From: Gemmatimonadota bacterium
GTDB lineage: Bacteria > Gemmatimonadota > Gemmatimonadetes > Longimicrobiales > Gaopeijiaceae
Assembly: GCA_022822445.1 (NCBI GenBank)
Contig: JAJEBR010000060.1
Span: 1 to 64,000 of the forward strand
Length of the DNA stretch: 64,000 bases
Reading direction: 5' to 3'
Shown here: positions 1 to 7,250 of the stretch, piece after piece
How positions within the stretch are numbered: the first letter of the stretch is position 1
Layout: every line of letters starts with the position of its first letter
Made by a program: the position numbers and the translations under genes
Notes under the pieces: model-generated
The model's input: the letters and a program-made list of their open reading frames with translations, nothing else
What the model was told of the DNA's origin: nothing
The model's database searches: none

Positions 1-263
1 GAATTGAGGCGGTTTTGCCGCTGTTTCGGGGCGGCGGATTCGGACACCAGATCGATGGCGAGAGCGGCAGATCGTGCAGTCCCAGTTCGACTTACGTGAT
101 CTCTCGCCTTGATTTGGGGCTTTCGCAGTCCGCGCTATCAGAGAGCGGACGAGGGACAGCTCAGGAAGGCGCTGGACGCCCGCAGAAGGTTGCGCGACGG
201 GAAGTCGAAGTAGCGGGAATCAATCAGCGGGAATCCGGGCTGGCAATCCCGTAAGTTCAACGA
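1..263. other. No recognisable gene (left edge)
   Basis: I see no convincing coding region here. The first 16 bases resemble the right arm of the hairpin at 786-807 (both contain GAGGCGGTTT), so the window may start inside a similar hairpin. A relaxase would be expected downstream of mobC on the minus strand, but none is recognisable in this short stretch. Direct repeats of GCGGGAAT occur near 215-235. Confidence 0.4.
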
Positions 264-530
264 TCACAAACAGATACACACGGGACTGCGCATGCTCGCC
301 CAGCGCGCGAGTTGGTTCAGGTTGTTGCCGATGCGAGCGATCTGGCGGGTGCGCTCGCTCTCGACGGCCATGGCGGGCGCGGTCCATGTCCGCGTCCTCG
401 CCATCGCCTCCCGAAGCAGCGCGGAGGGGGACAGGCCCGCCGCCGCCGCCTTGTCCCGCCAGGCGGCGTGCTCCGCGGTCGTGACGCGGGCGGCGACCAT
501 CACGGTGCGGCGCTCGGTCACGGGCCGCAC
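264..530 (-). CDS. mobC: MobC-like relaxosome accessory protein
   Basis: This 88-residue protein has the layout of plasmid mobilization proteins of the MobC family. A short basic N-terminus leads into a ribbon-helix-helix-like segment (about residues 10-45). The family hallmark RIGNNLNQLARWA lies near residues 66-78. MobC proteins help the relaxase open and nick the origin of transfer. Two hairpins that could form such an origin lie 105-160 bases upstream of its start. It is shorter than most MobC proteins: the frame stops ten residues after the hallmark, so the C-terminus may have been lost. No relaxase is visible in the window. The family call rests on the motif; activity is uncertain. Confidence 0.75.
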   Translation of the reverse strand: MRPVTERRTVMVAARVTTAEHAAWRDKAAAAGLSPSALLREAMARTRTWTAPAMAVESERTRQIARIGNNLNQLARWASMRSPVCICL

Positions 531-635
531 CGGCGACGGGGTTCGGGGCGCGGCCTCCCGCGCCCGTCCGCTGATCCCTCAGCGGCGCGGGAAGCTGGGG
601 GTTCAAGGGGGGCGCAGCGTCCCCCTTGCCAGTCC

Positions 636-691
636 GCAATGTTCAACATTGCGTGGGCTGGCTTACGGACCTTAAAGCCGTGAGCCAGCCC
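636..691. other. Paired hairpins, candidate origin of transfer
   Basis: Two adjacent inverted repeats lie in a 367-base gap (531-897) with no gene. The first, at 636-652, is a perfect 8-bp palindrome with a 1-base centre (GCAATGTT-C-AACATTGC). The second has 14-bp arms at 655-668 and 678-691 with one G/T mismatch and a 9-base AT-rich loop. Their position just upstream of mobC, the usual place for an oriT, suggests a relaxase recognition region. I do not recognise a specific nick-site consensus, so the function is inferred from placement and structure. Confidence 0.45.
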
Positions 692-785
692 TTGGGGAAG
701 CGCGCCGGACGGCGTGCGGCGACGGGAATCTCGGGTCGGCGGCGTCTCCATACCGTACACGGAGAAGCCCAATTCCGACCGTGTC

Positions 786-807
786 AACCGCCCGAATCGA
801 GGCGGTT
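786..807 (-). terminator. Hairpin downstream of alpA-like gene
   Basis: A 7-bp perfect stem (AACCGCC / GGCGGTT) with an 8-base loop lies about 90 bases past the stop of the minus-strand alpA-like gene. It could end that transcript. There is no clear U-run on the minus strand, so this is a weak intrinsic terminator or another structured element. Confidence 0.35.
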
Positions 808-897
808 TCCGAAGACTTCCAGCGCCGTCTCGGAGCCGCATCGGGCTCCGCCAGCGGCACCCCCGATGCCATGGGCAACGGGTGCGGGGAACCTGTC

Positions 898-1125
898 TCA
901 CGCCGCGCCGTCCCGGCTCTCCTCGATCCGCTGGCGGATCCACTCGTCCACCTCGGACTCAATCCAACCCACCGCGCGGGCGCCCAACGACACGGGCCTC
1001 GGAAAGAGCCCCTGATCCAGCCGCACGTAGATCGTGCTCCGCGACAGGCCGGTGCGCTCCAGCACCTCCGGCAACCGGAGGAAGCGTACCCGCAACAGTC
1101 TCTTGCGCTCGGTCGTGCTCGTCAT
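898..1125 (-). CDS. AlpA-like excisionase/regulator
   Basis: This 75-residue protein is a single MerR-like winged helix-turn-helix of the AlpA/excisionase type. The region from about residue 17 to 66 shows the usual order: PEVLERTGLSRSTIYV (recognition helix), then FPRPVSLG (wing), then a W-I-E-S-E-V-D-E-W-I motif that closes the fold. AlpA proteins control excision or integrase genes of prophages and genomic islands, so it marks this area as mobile. Its start overlaps the stop of the upstream HTH gene by four bases (ATGA), so the two are translated together. Family call is confident; its target in this element is unknown. Confidence 0.85.
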   Translation of the reverse strand: MTSTTERKRLLRVRFLRLPEVLERTGLSRSTIYVRLDQGLFPRPVSLGARAVGWIESEVDEWIRQRIEESRDGAA

Positions 1126-1370
1126 CCTTTCCTACCTCCTTCACTGATCGATGAATCCCGGGAACCGTCCGGTCCGCGACTCCGGCCGAAAGCCTCCATG
1201 AACGCCAGAACCCGGTCCGCGGTCACCAGCCGGGGCGAACGGCCCCGGCGCATGTCGCCGAGGAGCTTCCGGTCCCCGACCGCGCGCTCCCCGAACTCCG
1301 ACGGCGACATCCGCACGCGCCGAAGGAACGCGGCCACGCGGCGCTCGAAGTACATCGTCAGGCTCTCCAT
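1122..1370 (-). CDS. Small helix-turn-helix protein of island type
   Basis: This 82-residue protein has a basic, helical core (about residues 5-60) resembling short HTH proteins of islands and prophages. Readable pieces are AAFLRRVRMSPSEFG, then LLGDMRRGRSPRL, then an LAFMEAF helix. I placed the start at the ATG at 1370; the frame remains open to 1451 but would then cover the operator-like palindrome. It is the first gene of a two-gene minus-strand unit with the AlpA-like regulator and is divergent from the S24 repressor. A role as an island regulator is inferred. No specific family name is claimed. Confidence 0.55.
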   Translation of the reverse strand: MESLTMYFERRVAAFLRRVRMSPSEFGERAVGDRKLLGDMRRGRSPRLVTADRVLAFMEAFGRSRGPDGSRDSSISEGGRKG

Positions 1371-1413
1371 TGCCCGTCCACCAAAACACTGTGGTGGCAA
1401 GCGCCGCAAGGCA

Positions 1414-1436
1414 GTAGGAAATATGCTATTTCCCAC
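1414..1436. promoter_or_regulatory. Operator-like palindrome in divergent promoter region
   Basis: A perfect inverted repeat GGAAATA-N3-TATTTCC lies at 1417-1433. With one mismatch it extends to GT...AC at 1414-1436. It sits between the divergent HTH/AlpA unit and the S24 repressor, where a CI-type operator is expected. Most likely it is bound by the S24 repressor or by the small HTH protein; which one cannot be told from sequence. Confidence 0.5.
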
Positions 1437-1544
1437 ATCGTTGAGAGACAACGGGATACGGAACCGGACTTCTGGAGATCATCGCCAGTCGGGCCGAAAA
1501 CAGCCTCTGAGGTATCGGGAAACTCGTTGCTCTGGCGGCGTGAA

Positions 1545-1560
1545 GTAGGTAATTTCCCAC
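1545..1560. promoter_or_regulatory. Second operator-like half-site before the S24 gene
   Basis: The sequence GTAGGTAATTTCCCAC shares GTAGG at one end and ATTTCCCAC at the other with the palindrome 130 bases upstream, with the centre shortened. It ends two bases before the chosen ATG of the repressor and takes the place of a normal ribosome binding site. It could be an autoregulatory operator. Confidence 0.35.
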
Positions 1561-1562
1561 TC

Positions 1563-2276
1563 ATGGGACGAAGGAGGAAGGACACCGATCAACTGGACCC
1601 GGTGCGTCGGAGGCTGCTCAGGCTGGTGGCCGACAGCCGCACGAACCTGCGCACGGCCTCGCGCGCCATGGAGCGCAACCCTGCCTACCTGCACCAGTTC
1701 ATCCACCGGGGCACGCCCAAGGTTCTAGCCGAAGACGACCGCGAGGCGCTGGCGGAGCATCTGGGGTGCAGCCCCGACCTGCTCAAGCACGACCGAGGCT
1801 TCAGCCGCGAAACGCGTAGGAAACCGCCCGTGGTCGCACCGCACGCCGCCCCGAGGGGCTACAGCGCCGTGCCGGAGATCGATGTCCGCGCGTCGGCAGG
1901 TCCGGGGGCGTGGAACGACGAGTTCGAGCGGACCCGGGACATGTGGCTGTTCGCCGATCCGCTCATCCGCCACGAGTTCCGGGCCAACCCCGAGGACTTG
2001 CAAATGATCGCGGTTGACGGCGACTCGATGGAGCCGCTGCTATCGAGCGGAGACCGCATCCTGATCGACGTGAGCCGCCAGGTGCCGGTGCCGCCCGGCA
2101 TCTTCGTGATCTGGGACGGCATGGGACTCGTCGCCAAGCGAATCGAGCACGTACCCCACTCCGACCCGCCCAGGGTGGTGCTCAAGTCCCTCAACCCCGA
2201 GTACGACAGTTACGAACGTCCCGCCGAGGAGGTCCGCGTCGTCGGACGGGCCGTCTGGGTCTCCAGGCGGCTGTAA
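1563..2276 (+). CDS. S24-family autocleaving repressor (CI/LexA-like)
   Basis: This 237-residue protein has an N-terminal DNA-binding part (about 28-70) and a C-terminal S24 peptidase domain (about 100-237). The self-cleavage parts are all visible: a candidate Ala112-Gly113 scissile bond inside RASAGPG, nucleophile Ser155 in DGDSMEP, and general base Lys192 in VAKRI. Such repressors cut themselves when bound by RecA filaments after DNA damage, which releases the genes they silence. I chose the ATG at 1563; a TTG at 1527 would add twelve residues across the half-site. It lies 139 bases upstream of the CBASS operon on the same strand and is divergent from the AlpA unit, so it may control either or both. 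Confidence 0.85.
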   Translation: MGRRRKDTDQLDPVRRRLLRLVADSRTNLRTASRAMERNPAYLHQFIHRGTPKVLAEDDREALAEHLGCSPDLLKHDRGFSRETRRKPPVVAPHAAPRGYSAVPEIDVRASAGPGAWNDEFERTRDMWLFADPLIRHEFRANPEDLQMIAVDGDSMEPLLSSGDRILIDVSRQVPVPPGIFVIWDGMGLVAKRIEHVPHSDPPRVVLKSLNPEYDSYERPAEEVRVVGRAVWVSRRL

Positions 2277-2389
2277 GGCACGCTGACGATGGGTGGGGGC
2301 CAGCGGTATTCCGCACACCTCACCGCCGACCAGGGTTCATGACCCTCCCACGCTCGTGACTTTCGCGTTATCTTCGGTCCCGGACCATT

Positions 2390-2410
2390 TTGGATCATTC
2401 CAACGGAGGG
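2390..2410 (+). promoter_or_regulatory. Palindrome and ribosome binding site ahead of CBASS operon
   Basis: A perfect inverted repeat TTGGA-TCAT-TCCAA (2390-2403) runs straight into a strong Shine-Dalgarno GGAGGG (2405-2410), five bases before the ATG at 2416. A repressor bound here would block both transcription and the start of translation. A TTATCT hexamer at 2368-2373 could be a -10 box. No good -35 is visible. Confidence 0.4.
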
Positions 2411-2415
2411 GCCTC

Positions 2416-2625
2416 ATGCCCAAGCGAGTCAAGGTCACCAACGAGTCCGACAGCGGTCGGAACCTGCGCTTCCACGACAACTTCACGGGCGCGGAAATGA
2501 CGAGGGCGGAGTTCGTTCGCGCCATCGAACGCGGGGACTACCCAAACCACCACGTGCGCGTCGTCCATGGGGTGAAGACCCCTGCCGGGAATCCGGACGG
2601 CAATCCTCGCAACAACCTCGGATAG
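2416..2625 (+). CDS. 69-residue protein of unknown function in CBASS operon
   Basis: This small, soluble, basic protein has no signal peptide or membrane segment. The central part reads RFHDNFTGAEMTRAEFVRAI and continues to NHHVRVVHGVKTPAGNPDG; the C-terminus is Gly/Asn-rich and probably flexible. The start is set by the GGAGGG ribosome binding site; the longer open frame from 2293 has none. It ends 12 bases before the CD-NTase start, so the three CBASS genes look like one transcript. I do not recognise an established function. Its place ahead of the cyclase suggests an accessory or regulatory partner, or a separate small immunity factor. Confidence 0.7.
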   Translation: MPKRVKVTNESDSGRNLRFHDNFTGAEMTRAEFVRAIERGDYPNHHVRVVHGVKTPAGNPDGNPRNNLG

Positions 2626-2637
2626 GGGCGGCCAGAC

Positions 2638-3555
2638 GTGAGCGCTATCTGGGAGGATCTCTTCGGGGAGTGGGCCAAGGGCCCTCCCCAAGCCGAGCAG
2701 CGCACGAGTGAGAATGCGATCCGAGCGATCAAGCAGGCTATCTCGAACAGCCCCAAGCTTTCGAAGCGTCGGATCAAGACGTTCACGCAGGGATCCTATC
2801 GCAACCGTGTGAACGTCCGCCAGGACAGCGATATCGACGTGGGGGTCCTGTGTTTCGACGTGTTCGTGCCCGAATACCCTCAGAAAATGACGGCGGAGAT
2901 GTTCGGGAACGAGGACTCGTCGTATTCCTACGCGCAGTTCAAGAACGAGCTCGAAGAAGCTCTGGTTGCCTATTTCGGTCGGGCGTCAGTCCACCGAGGG
3001 AACAAGGCGTTCGATCTCCAGAACAACGCACATTCCGTAGAAGCTGACGTCGCCCCCTTCGTCGAATACCGCAGGTATTGGCGAGACAAGAGTTACCGGG
3101 CGGGTGTCGCCCTCATCCCGGACCGCGGTAGCCGCATCGAGAACTTCCCAGAGCGGCTGGTGGATCACTGGCCGGATGTCCCTCTCCACTACGAGAACGG
3201 GGTTCGGAAGAACGACCGCACTACCAGGCGATACAAGGGTGGTGTCAGGATCGTGAAAAAGCTGCGGAACCTCATGGATGACCACGGCATGTTAGAGGCC
3301 GGGCCGATCCCAGGGTTTTTGATCGAGTGTCTGGTGTGGAACGCCCCGGACTCCTGCTTCACCGGAAGCACTTGGTTCGCGCGCGTCCAAGCGGTCCTGG
3401 CCTACCTCACGGCGAACACGGCCTCATCCACGACCTGCAACGAGTGGTGCGAAGTGAACGACATCAAGTACCTCTTTCGCCCGACCCAGAAATGGACACG
3501 AGCACAGGCTCATGCGTTCGTCACGAGGGCTCGGGACTTCGTGGGACGACCGTAG
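2638..3555 (+). CDS. CBASS CD-NTase (cGAS/DncV-like nucleotidyltransferase)
   Basis: CD-NTases sense phage infection and join nucleotides into cyclic oligonucleotides that switch on a neighbouring effector. This 305-residue protein has the core motif GSY at residues 52-54, followed by the metal-binding acidic pair Asp65/Asp67 in DSDIDVGV. A third acidic residue, Asp138, lies in VEADVAPF. A helical C-terminal half (about 185-305) matches the family's length of about 300-400. The start is GTG. It ends three bases before the Cap15-like gene. No E1/E2, JAB, HORMA or TRIP13 ancillary genes are nearby, which fits a type I CBASS. The nucleotide product cannot be read from the sequence. Confidence 0.9.
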   Translation: MSAIWEDLFGEWAKGPPQAEQRTSENAIRAIKQAISNSPKLSKRRIKTFTQGSYRNRVNVRQDSDIDVGVLCFDVFVPEYPQKMTAEMFGNEDSSYSYAQFKNELEEALVAYFGRASVHRGNKAFDLQNNAHSVEADVAPFVEYRRYWRDKSYRAGVALIPDRGSRIENFPERLVDHWPDVPLHYENGVRKNDRTTRRYKGGVRIVKKLRNLMDDHGMLEAGPIPGFLIECLVWNAPDSCFTGSTWFARVQAVLAYLTANTASSTTCNEWCEVNDIKYLFRPTQKWTRAQAHAFVTRARDFVGRP

Positions 3556-3558
3556 CGC

Positions 3559-4212
3559 GTGAAGATCACGCGGCTGCACGTCACCGCGTTCCTCGGCGCC
3601 GCGACGGCGATCTGGGCCGTGTCGCTATGGGCCAACGGCATCGAGCTCAGCGGGGAGTTGCTTGCCCCGTTCTCGCTTGTCGTCGGCGCGCTGGCGGGCG
3701 GGTGGGCCGCTTTCGAGCGGTTGGTGTGGCGGTGCCGCTGGCTCCATGGCTGGTTCGTGAAACGCCCCGATCTGTGCGGGACCTGGAAGGTCACGCTACA
3801 GTCGAGCTACATCCGGCCAGGCGAAACGAAGCCGGTGCCGCCCATCACCTGCTACATGGCGGTTACCCAGACGCTCACCACGCTGCAAATGAAGCTGATG
3901 ACACCGGAATCGTCTTCGGTCTTTATCGCGGATCACGTCCGCCCATCGCCGTCCGGTGAGGGGTACCAGGTGATCGGGGTCTACACGAACGAGCCTTCCA
4001 TTCACCTCCGTGATGCGCGGATCAGCGAGATTCACCAAGGGGCCCTACTCTTGGAGACGCATGGACCCTCACACCGGCCGGATGCACTGACCGGGAAATA
4101 TTGGACGGACCGCAAGACGGTCGGATCGATGGCTCTCGGGAGCCGCGTGAAGGCGCGTTACAGCCAGTTCGACGAGGCCAACCGAGAATTCTCCGCCGCC
4201 GCAAGCGGGTGA
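3559..4212 (+). CDS. cap15: Cap15-like CBASS effector (2TM plus beta-barrel)
   Basis: This 217-residue protein has two membrane helices near the N-terminus (about 8-27 and 34-53), a short basic linker and a beta-strand-rich C-terminal domain (about 72-210). That domain begins with LCGTWKVTL and contains alternating strands around YQVIGVYTNEP and LTGKYWTDRKT. This is the layout of the S-2TMbeta effector Cap15, which binds a cyclic nucleotide through the barrel, oligomerises in the inner membrane and disrupts it, killing the infected cell. It starts with GTG three bases after the CD-NTase stop. The match is by architecture and motif order; alignment to known Cap15 proteins would settle it. Confidence 0.85.
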   Translation: MKITRLHVTAFLGAATAIWAVSLWANGIELSGELLAPFSLVVGALAGGWAAFERLVWRCRWLHGWFVKRPDLCGTWKVTLQSSYIRPGETKPVPPITCYMAVTQTLTTLQMKLMTPESSSVFIADHVRPSPSGEGYQVIGVYTNEPSIHLRDARISEIHQGALLLETHGPSHRPDALTGKYWTDRKTVGSMALGSRVKARYSQFDEANREFSAAASG

Positions 4213-4403
4213 CACAGCCGTCCTACCATTCCAACATCTGGGGTCTGCTCGTCCCACGAGATCCAGCCGCGTCCCGTGCTGACGCTGTGCGAGCCGCCGG
4301 AACGCCAAGTGATAGGAATAGTGATAACGTGAGGTATGATGGTCTATCTATCGCGTTGTATCGCAACGCTTTAGAATCATGTCTCTACCCGAACATGCAG
4401 GTC
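4213..4403. other. Intergenic junction between accessory DNA and chromosome
   Basis: No gene is seen. The part from about 4310 to 4385 is visibly richer in A+T than everything to its right. It contains a 6-bp hairpin, GCGTTG-TATCG-CAACGC (4353-4369), about 35 bases past the stop of the minus-strand peptidase gene. The hairpin could end that transcript. The base-composition change makes this the best candidate for the right edge of the mobile element. Confidence 0.35.
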
Positions 4404-6416
4404 TTATACATCCCCCAGATTCCGCCGGATCAGCGCCGCCGGGTCCGGAGCCCGTCCCATGAAGTCGCGGAACAGCTCCTCCGGATCGCGGCGGTCCCCC
4501 TGGGAGAGCACGCAATCGCGGAACGCGCGGCCGCCCTCGCCGTTCAGCACCCCGTCGGCGGCGAAGCGCGAAAAGGCGTCCGCCTCCAGCGTCTCCGACC
4601 AGATGTATGAGTAGTAGGCCGAGGCGTAGCCGCCCGCGAAGAGGTGGGCGAAGGTGGGCAGGATGTGCCGCTCGACGAAGGGGTCGGAGGGGACGAAGGG
4701 GCGAAGTTGCGCCGCCGCGTAGTCCATGACGGGGACGCCGCCATCGTAGGTGCGGTGGAGCTCCAGGTCGAGGTTGGCGAAGGAGAGCTGCCGCATCTGC
4801 ATCCAGCCGCCCATGAAGCGGCGCGCGGCGAGGAGGCGCTCCAGCAGGGCGTCGGGAAGCGGCTCGCCGGTCTCGTGGTGGCGCGCGAAGAGGTCGAGGG
4901 CCTCCCGCTCCCAGCACCAGTTCTCCATGATCTGCGAGGGGACCTCGACCCAGTCCCAGGCGACGTTGACGCCGCCGCGCGCGGGGATCTCGACGCGCGA
5001 GGCGGTGTGGTGGAGGAGGTGGCCGAATTCGTGGAAGAGGGTGCAGACCTCGCGGTGGGTGAGCAGCGCCGGACGGGTGGGGGTGGGCGGGGTGAAGTTG
5101 CCGCCGATGAAGGCGAGATGGGGGCGGAAGGCGCCGTCGGGAGTGGGACCGCCGGCGACCAGGCTGTCCATCCAGGCGCCCTGCCGCTTGGTTTCGCGCG
5201 GGAACCAGTCGGTGTAGAAGGAGCCGAGGTGGAGCCCCGTCTCGTCGCGCACCTCGAAGTAGCCGACGTCGGGGTGCCACACGGCGGGGTTGTCCACGCG
5301 CCGCACGCGGAGGCCGAAGAGGCGCTCGGCGATCTCGAAGAGGCCGGCCTGGACCTCGTCGAGCGGAAACCAGGGCCTGAGCATTTCGTCGTCCACGTCG
5401 AAGCGCTCCTTGCGCAGCTTCTCCATCAGCCAGGCGACGTCCCAGGGCCGGAGGGCACCGAGGCCGGAGCGGCGCGCCTGCAGCTCCAGGTCGCCGGTGT
5501 CGCGCTCGTGGAAGGGGCGCGTGCGGTCGATGAGTTCGTCGAGGAAGGAGCGGACGCGCGAGCCCGAGCGGGCCATGAGCGTCTCGAGTCGGTAGTCGGG
5601 GAAGTCGGGGTAGCCGAGCAGTCCGGCGAGCTCGCGCCGCAAATCGAGGATGCGCGTGATGAGCGGCCGGTTGTCGCGTTCGCCGGTCGTGCAGCGGTCG
5701 AGGTAGGCCGTGTGGATCTCGCGCCGAAGCGCGCGGTCGTCGGCGTGCTGCAGGACCGCCTGCACACTGGGCATGTCGAGGGTGATCAGCCAGCCTTCCT
5801 TCCCCCGGTCGGCTGCGAGCTGGGCGGCACGTTCGATTGCGGTATCCGGCAGACCGGCCAACGCGTCCCTGCTGGTGACCAGCTTGCCCCAGGCGGCGGT
5901 CTCCTCCAGCAGGTGCTCCTCGAAGCTGCGGCTCAGCTCCGAGAGTTCGAGACGCAGGTCTTCCAGCGTCTTCTTCCGGGCCGGGGCAAGGCCGGCGCCC
6001 GCCCGGCGAAAATCCCGGAGCGTGCGCTCGAGATGGCGGCGGCGCAGGCCGGTGAGCGCCGCGGCTTCGTCCGACGCCGCGAATTCACGCAGCCGCGCGA
6101 ATAGCCCTTCATGGTGATGGAGCCGACTCGAGAACCGGGTGACATCGGGGAGCGCCGCCGCGTAGGCTTCGCGCAGATCCGGGGTGGCGTCCACGTTGTG
6201 CAGGTGCGACACGGGGGACCAGGTGCGCTCCACCTCCTCGGTGAGGGCGTCCAGGGCCCCGAGGACATCGTCGTACGAACCGCCCGCACCCGCGCCGAGC
6301 TCGTCGATGCGCTCGGTCGCCCGCGCGAGGACTTCGGTGACCGCGGGGCCGACGTCACCGGGCCGGATGCGGTCGAAGGGCACCGGGAAGGTCCGGTCGA
6401 GGAGCGGGTTGGCCAT
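4404..6416 (-). CDS. M3-family oligopeptidase (thimet/OpdA type)
   Basis: This 670-residue zinc peptidase of family M3 would cut short peptides in the cytoplasm. The HExxH zinc motif is HEFGH, in TLFHEFGHLLHH about two thirds along. It is followed by the usual GGVNVAWDWVEVPSQIMENW segment carrying the third ligand and substrate-binding residues. The N-terminal half is the helical domain typical of oligopeptidase A and Dcp, and the length matches those enzymes (about 680). The start is the ATG at 6416. That ATG overlaps the stop of the upstream hydrolase by one base (TGATG), so the two are co-translated. OpdA/PrlC and Dcp cannot be told apart here, so no symbol is given. Confidence 0.93.
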   Translation of the reverse strand: MANPLLDRTFPVPFDRIRPGDVGPAVTEVLARATERIDELGAGAGGSYDDVLGALDALTEEVERTWSPVSHLHNVDATPDLREAYAAALPDVTRFSSRLHHHEGLFARLREFAASDEAAALTGLRRRHLERTLRDFRRAGAGLAPARKKTLEDLRLELSELSRSFEEHLLEETAAWGKLVTSRDALAGLPDTAIERAAQLAADRGKEGWLITLDMPSVQAVLQHADDRALRREIHTAYLDRCTTGERDNRPLITRILDLRRELAGLLGYPDFPDYRLETLMARSGSRVRSFLDELIDRTRPFHERDTGDLELQARRSGLGALRPWDVAWLMEKLRKERFDVDDEMLRPWFPLDEVQAGLFEIAERLFGLRVRRVDNPAVWHPDVGYFEVRDETGLHLGSFYTDWFPRETKRQGAWMDSLVAGGPTPDGAFRPHLAFIGGNFTPPTPTRPALLTHREVCTLFHEFGHLLHHTASRVEIPARGGVNVAWDWVEVPSQIMENWCWEREALDLFARHHETGEPLPDALLERLLAARRFMGGWMQMRQLSFANLDLELHRTYDGGVPVMDYAAAQLRPFVPSDPFVERHILPTFAHLFAGGYASAYYSYIWSETLEADAFSRFAADGVLNGEGGRAFRDCVLSQGDRRDPEELFRDFMGRAPDPAALIRRNLGDV

Positions 6417-7198
6417 CACGGGTGCGGTCCGGGTCCCGCAAGCACCCCCTCGAACCAGCTGCGTGTGATCCCCGCCACCTCGGCGAGAACATCGTCCCGG
6501 GTGCGGCCCGAGCGCTTCAGCATGCCGAGGGAATGATCCCCTCCCTCGACCACGTGCAGGGTGGCCCGCGTGCCGATCCACTCCAGGAGCGGGCGGAGAA
6601 GATCCAGGTCGGCCAGGCGGTCGCGCGTGCCCTGGTGGAAGAGCATGGGACACGGGACATCCGCAAGGTGCTCGCCGCGCACACTCTCGCGGCGACCGGG
6701 TGCGTGGAGAGGGAAGCCAAAGAAGACGAGGCCGCGCACGTCCCCGGGAACAGCTCGGGCCGACTGTCCGCCGGCTCTCCCGGCGGCCCCGGCGCGGTGC
6801 ACGCGAGCGTCCACGGCGCCCTCTGCCAGGCTGGCGTCCTCCGCCACCAGCGTCGACGTCATCCGTGCCCCCATCGACTTGCCTCCCGCAAGGAGCGGCA
6901 GCCCCGCGGCGCACTCCCGTCCCGCAAGCAGCGCAGAGCGGACCACCGCAAGCAGCCGCCGGATGTAGTCGGGCCGCTTCCTCCCCGCCTCCGTGTACGC
7001 GAAGTTGTAGCGGAGCGTGGAGATCCCCTCCCCCGCCAGTGCGGCCGCAAGCCGCTCCATGAACGGATGGGTCATCGGCGCGCCGGCCCCGTGCCCAAGC
7101 ACGAGAAGGGCCACCGCTTCCGCCGCCTCCACCACGATACCCGAAACGGGTGGATGCCCCTCGCCCTCGATCGTGATGTGGTGCCCGGTCGCTGTCAT
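6416..7198 (-). CDS. Alpha/beta hydrolase (KANL3/Tex30-like)
   Basis: This 260-residue alpha/beta hydrolase has an early oxyanion strand LGHGAGAPM. The nucleophile elbow is GGKSMGAR (Ser in KSMGA), a candidate acid lies in QGTRDRL and the catalytic His in EGGDHSL. The GGKSMGAR form of the elbow is typical of a small bacterial hydrolase group related to dienelactone hydrolases. The substrate is unknown. It is the first gene of a two-gene unit with the M3 oligopeptidase. A dispersed repeat lies just upstream of its start, so the repeat may affect its promoter. Confidence 0.85.
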   Translation of the reverse strand: MTATGHHITIEGEGHPPVSGIVVEAAEAVALLVLGHGAGAPMTHPFMERLAAALAGEGISTLRYNFAYTEAGRKRPDYIRRLLAVVRSALLAGRECAAGLPLLAGGKSMGARMTSTLVAEDASLAEGAVDARVHRAGAAGRAGGQSARAVPGDVRGLVFFGFPLHAPGRRESVRGEHLADVPCPMLFHQGTRDRLADLDLLRPLLEWIGTRATLHVVEGGDHSLGMLKRSGRTRDDVLAEVAGITRSWFEGVLAGPGPHP

Positions 7199-7250
7199 GT
7201 GGCCTCCGCGTGTCGCGAGGCTTTCTCCGTCGGCACGGCGCCCCGGCGGT

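Noticed and set aside
1563-2276. The S24 protein as the chromosomal LexA
   Set aside because: Its N-terminal domain is not the LexA winged helix and it sits among island genes. The LexA-type winged helix is in the gene at 53028-53756.
2416-4212. Type II or type III CBASS
   Set aside because: No E1/E2, JAB, HORMA or TRIP13 genes are present between the flanking genes. Only a cyclase, an effector and one small unknown protein are seen.
4353-4369. Attachment-site core of the island
   Set aside because: The 6-bp hairpin has no second copy visible at the left edge. It is as easily explained as a weak terminator for the peptidase gene.
4644-6104. Long plus-strand open frame opposite the M3 peptidase
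   Set aside because: It is an antisense shadow caused by high GC in the third codon position. It has Gly/Val/Glu-rich noise and no domain.
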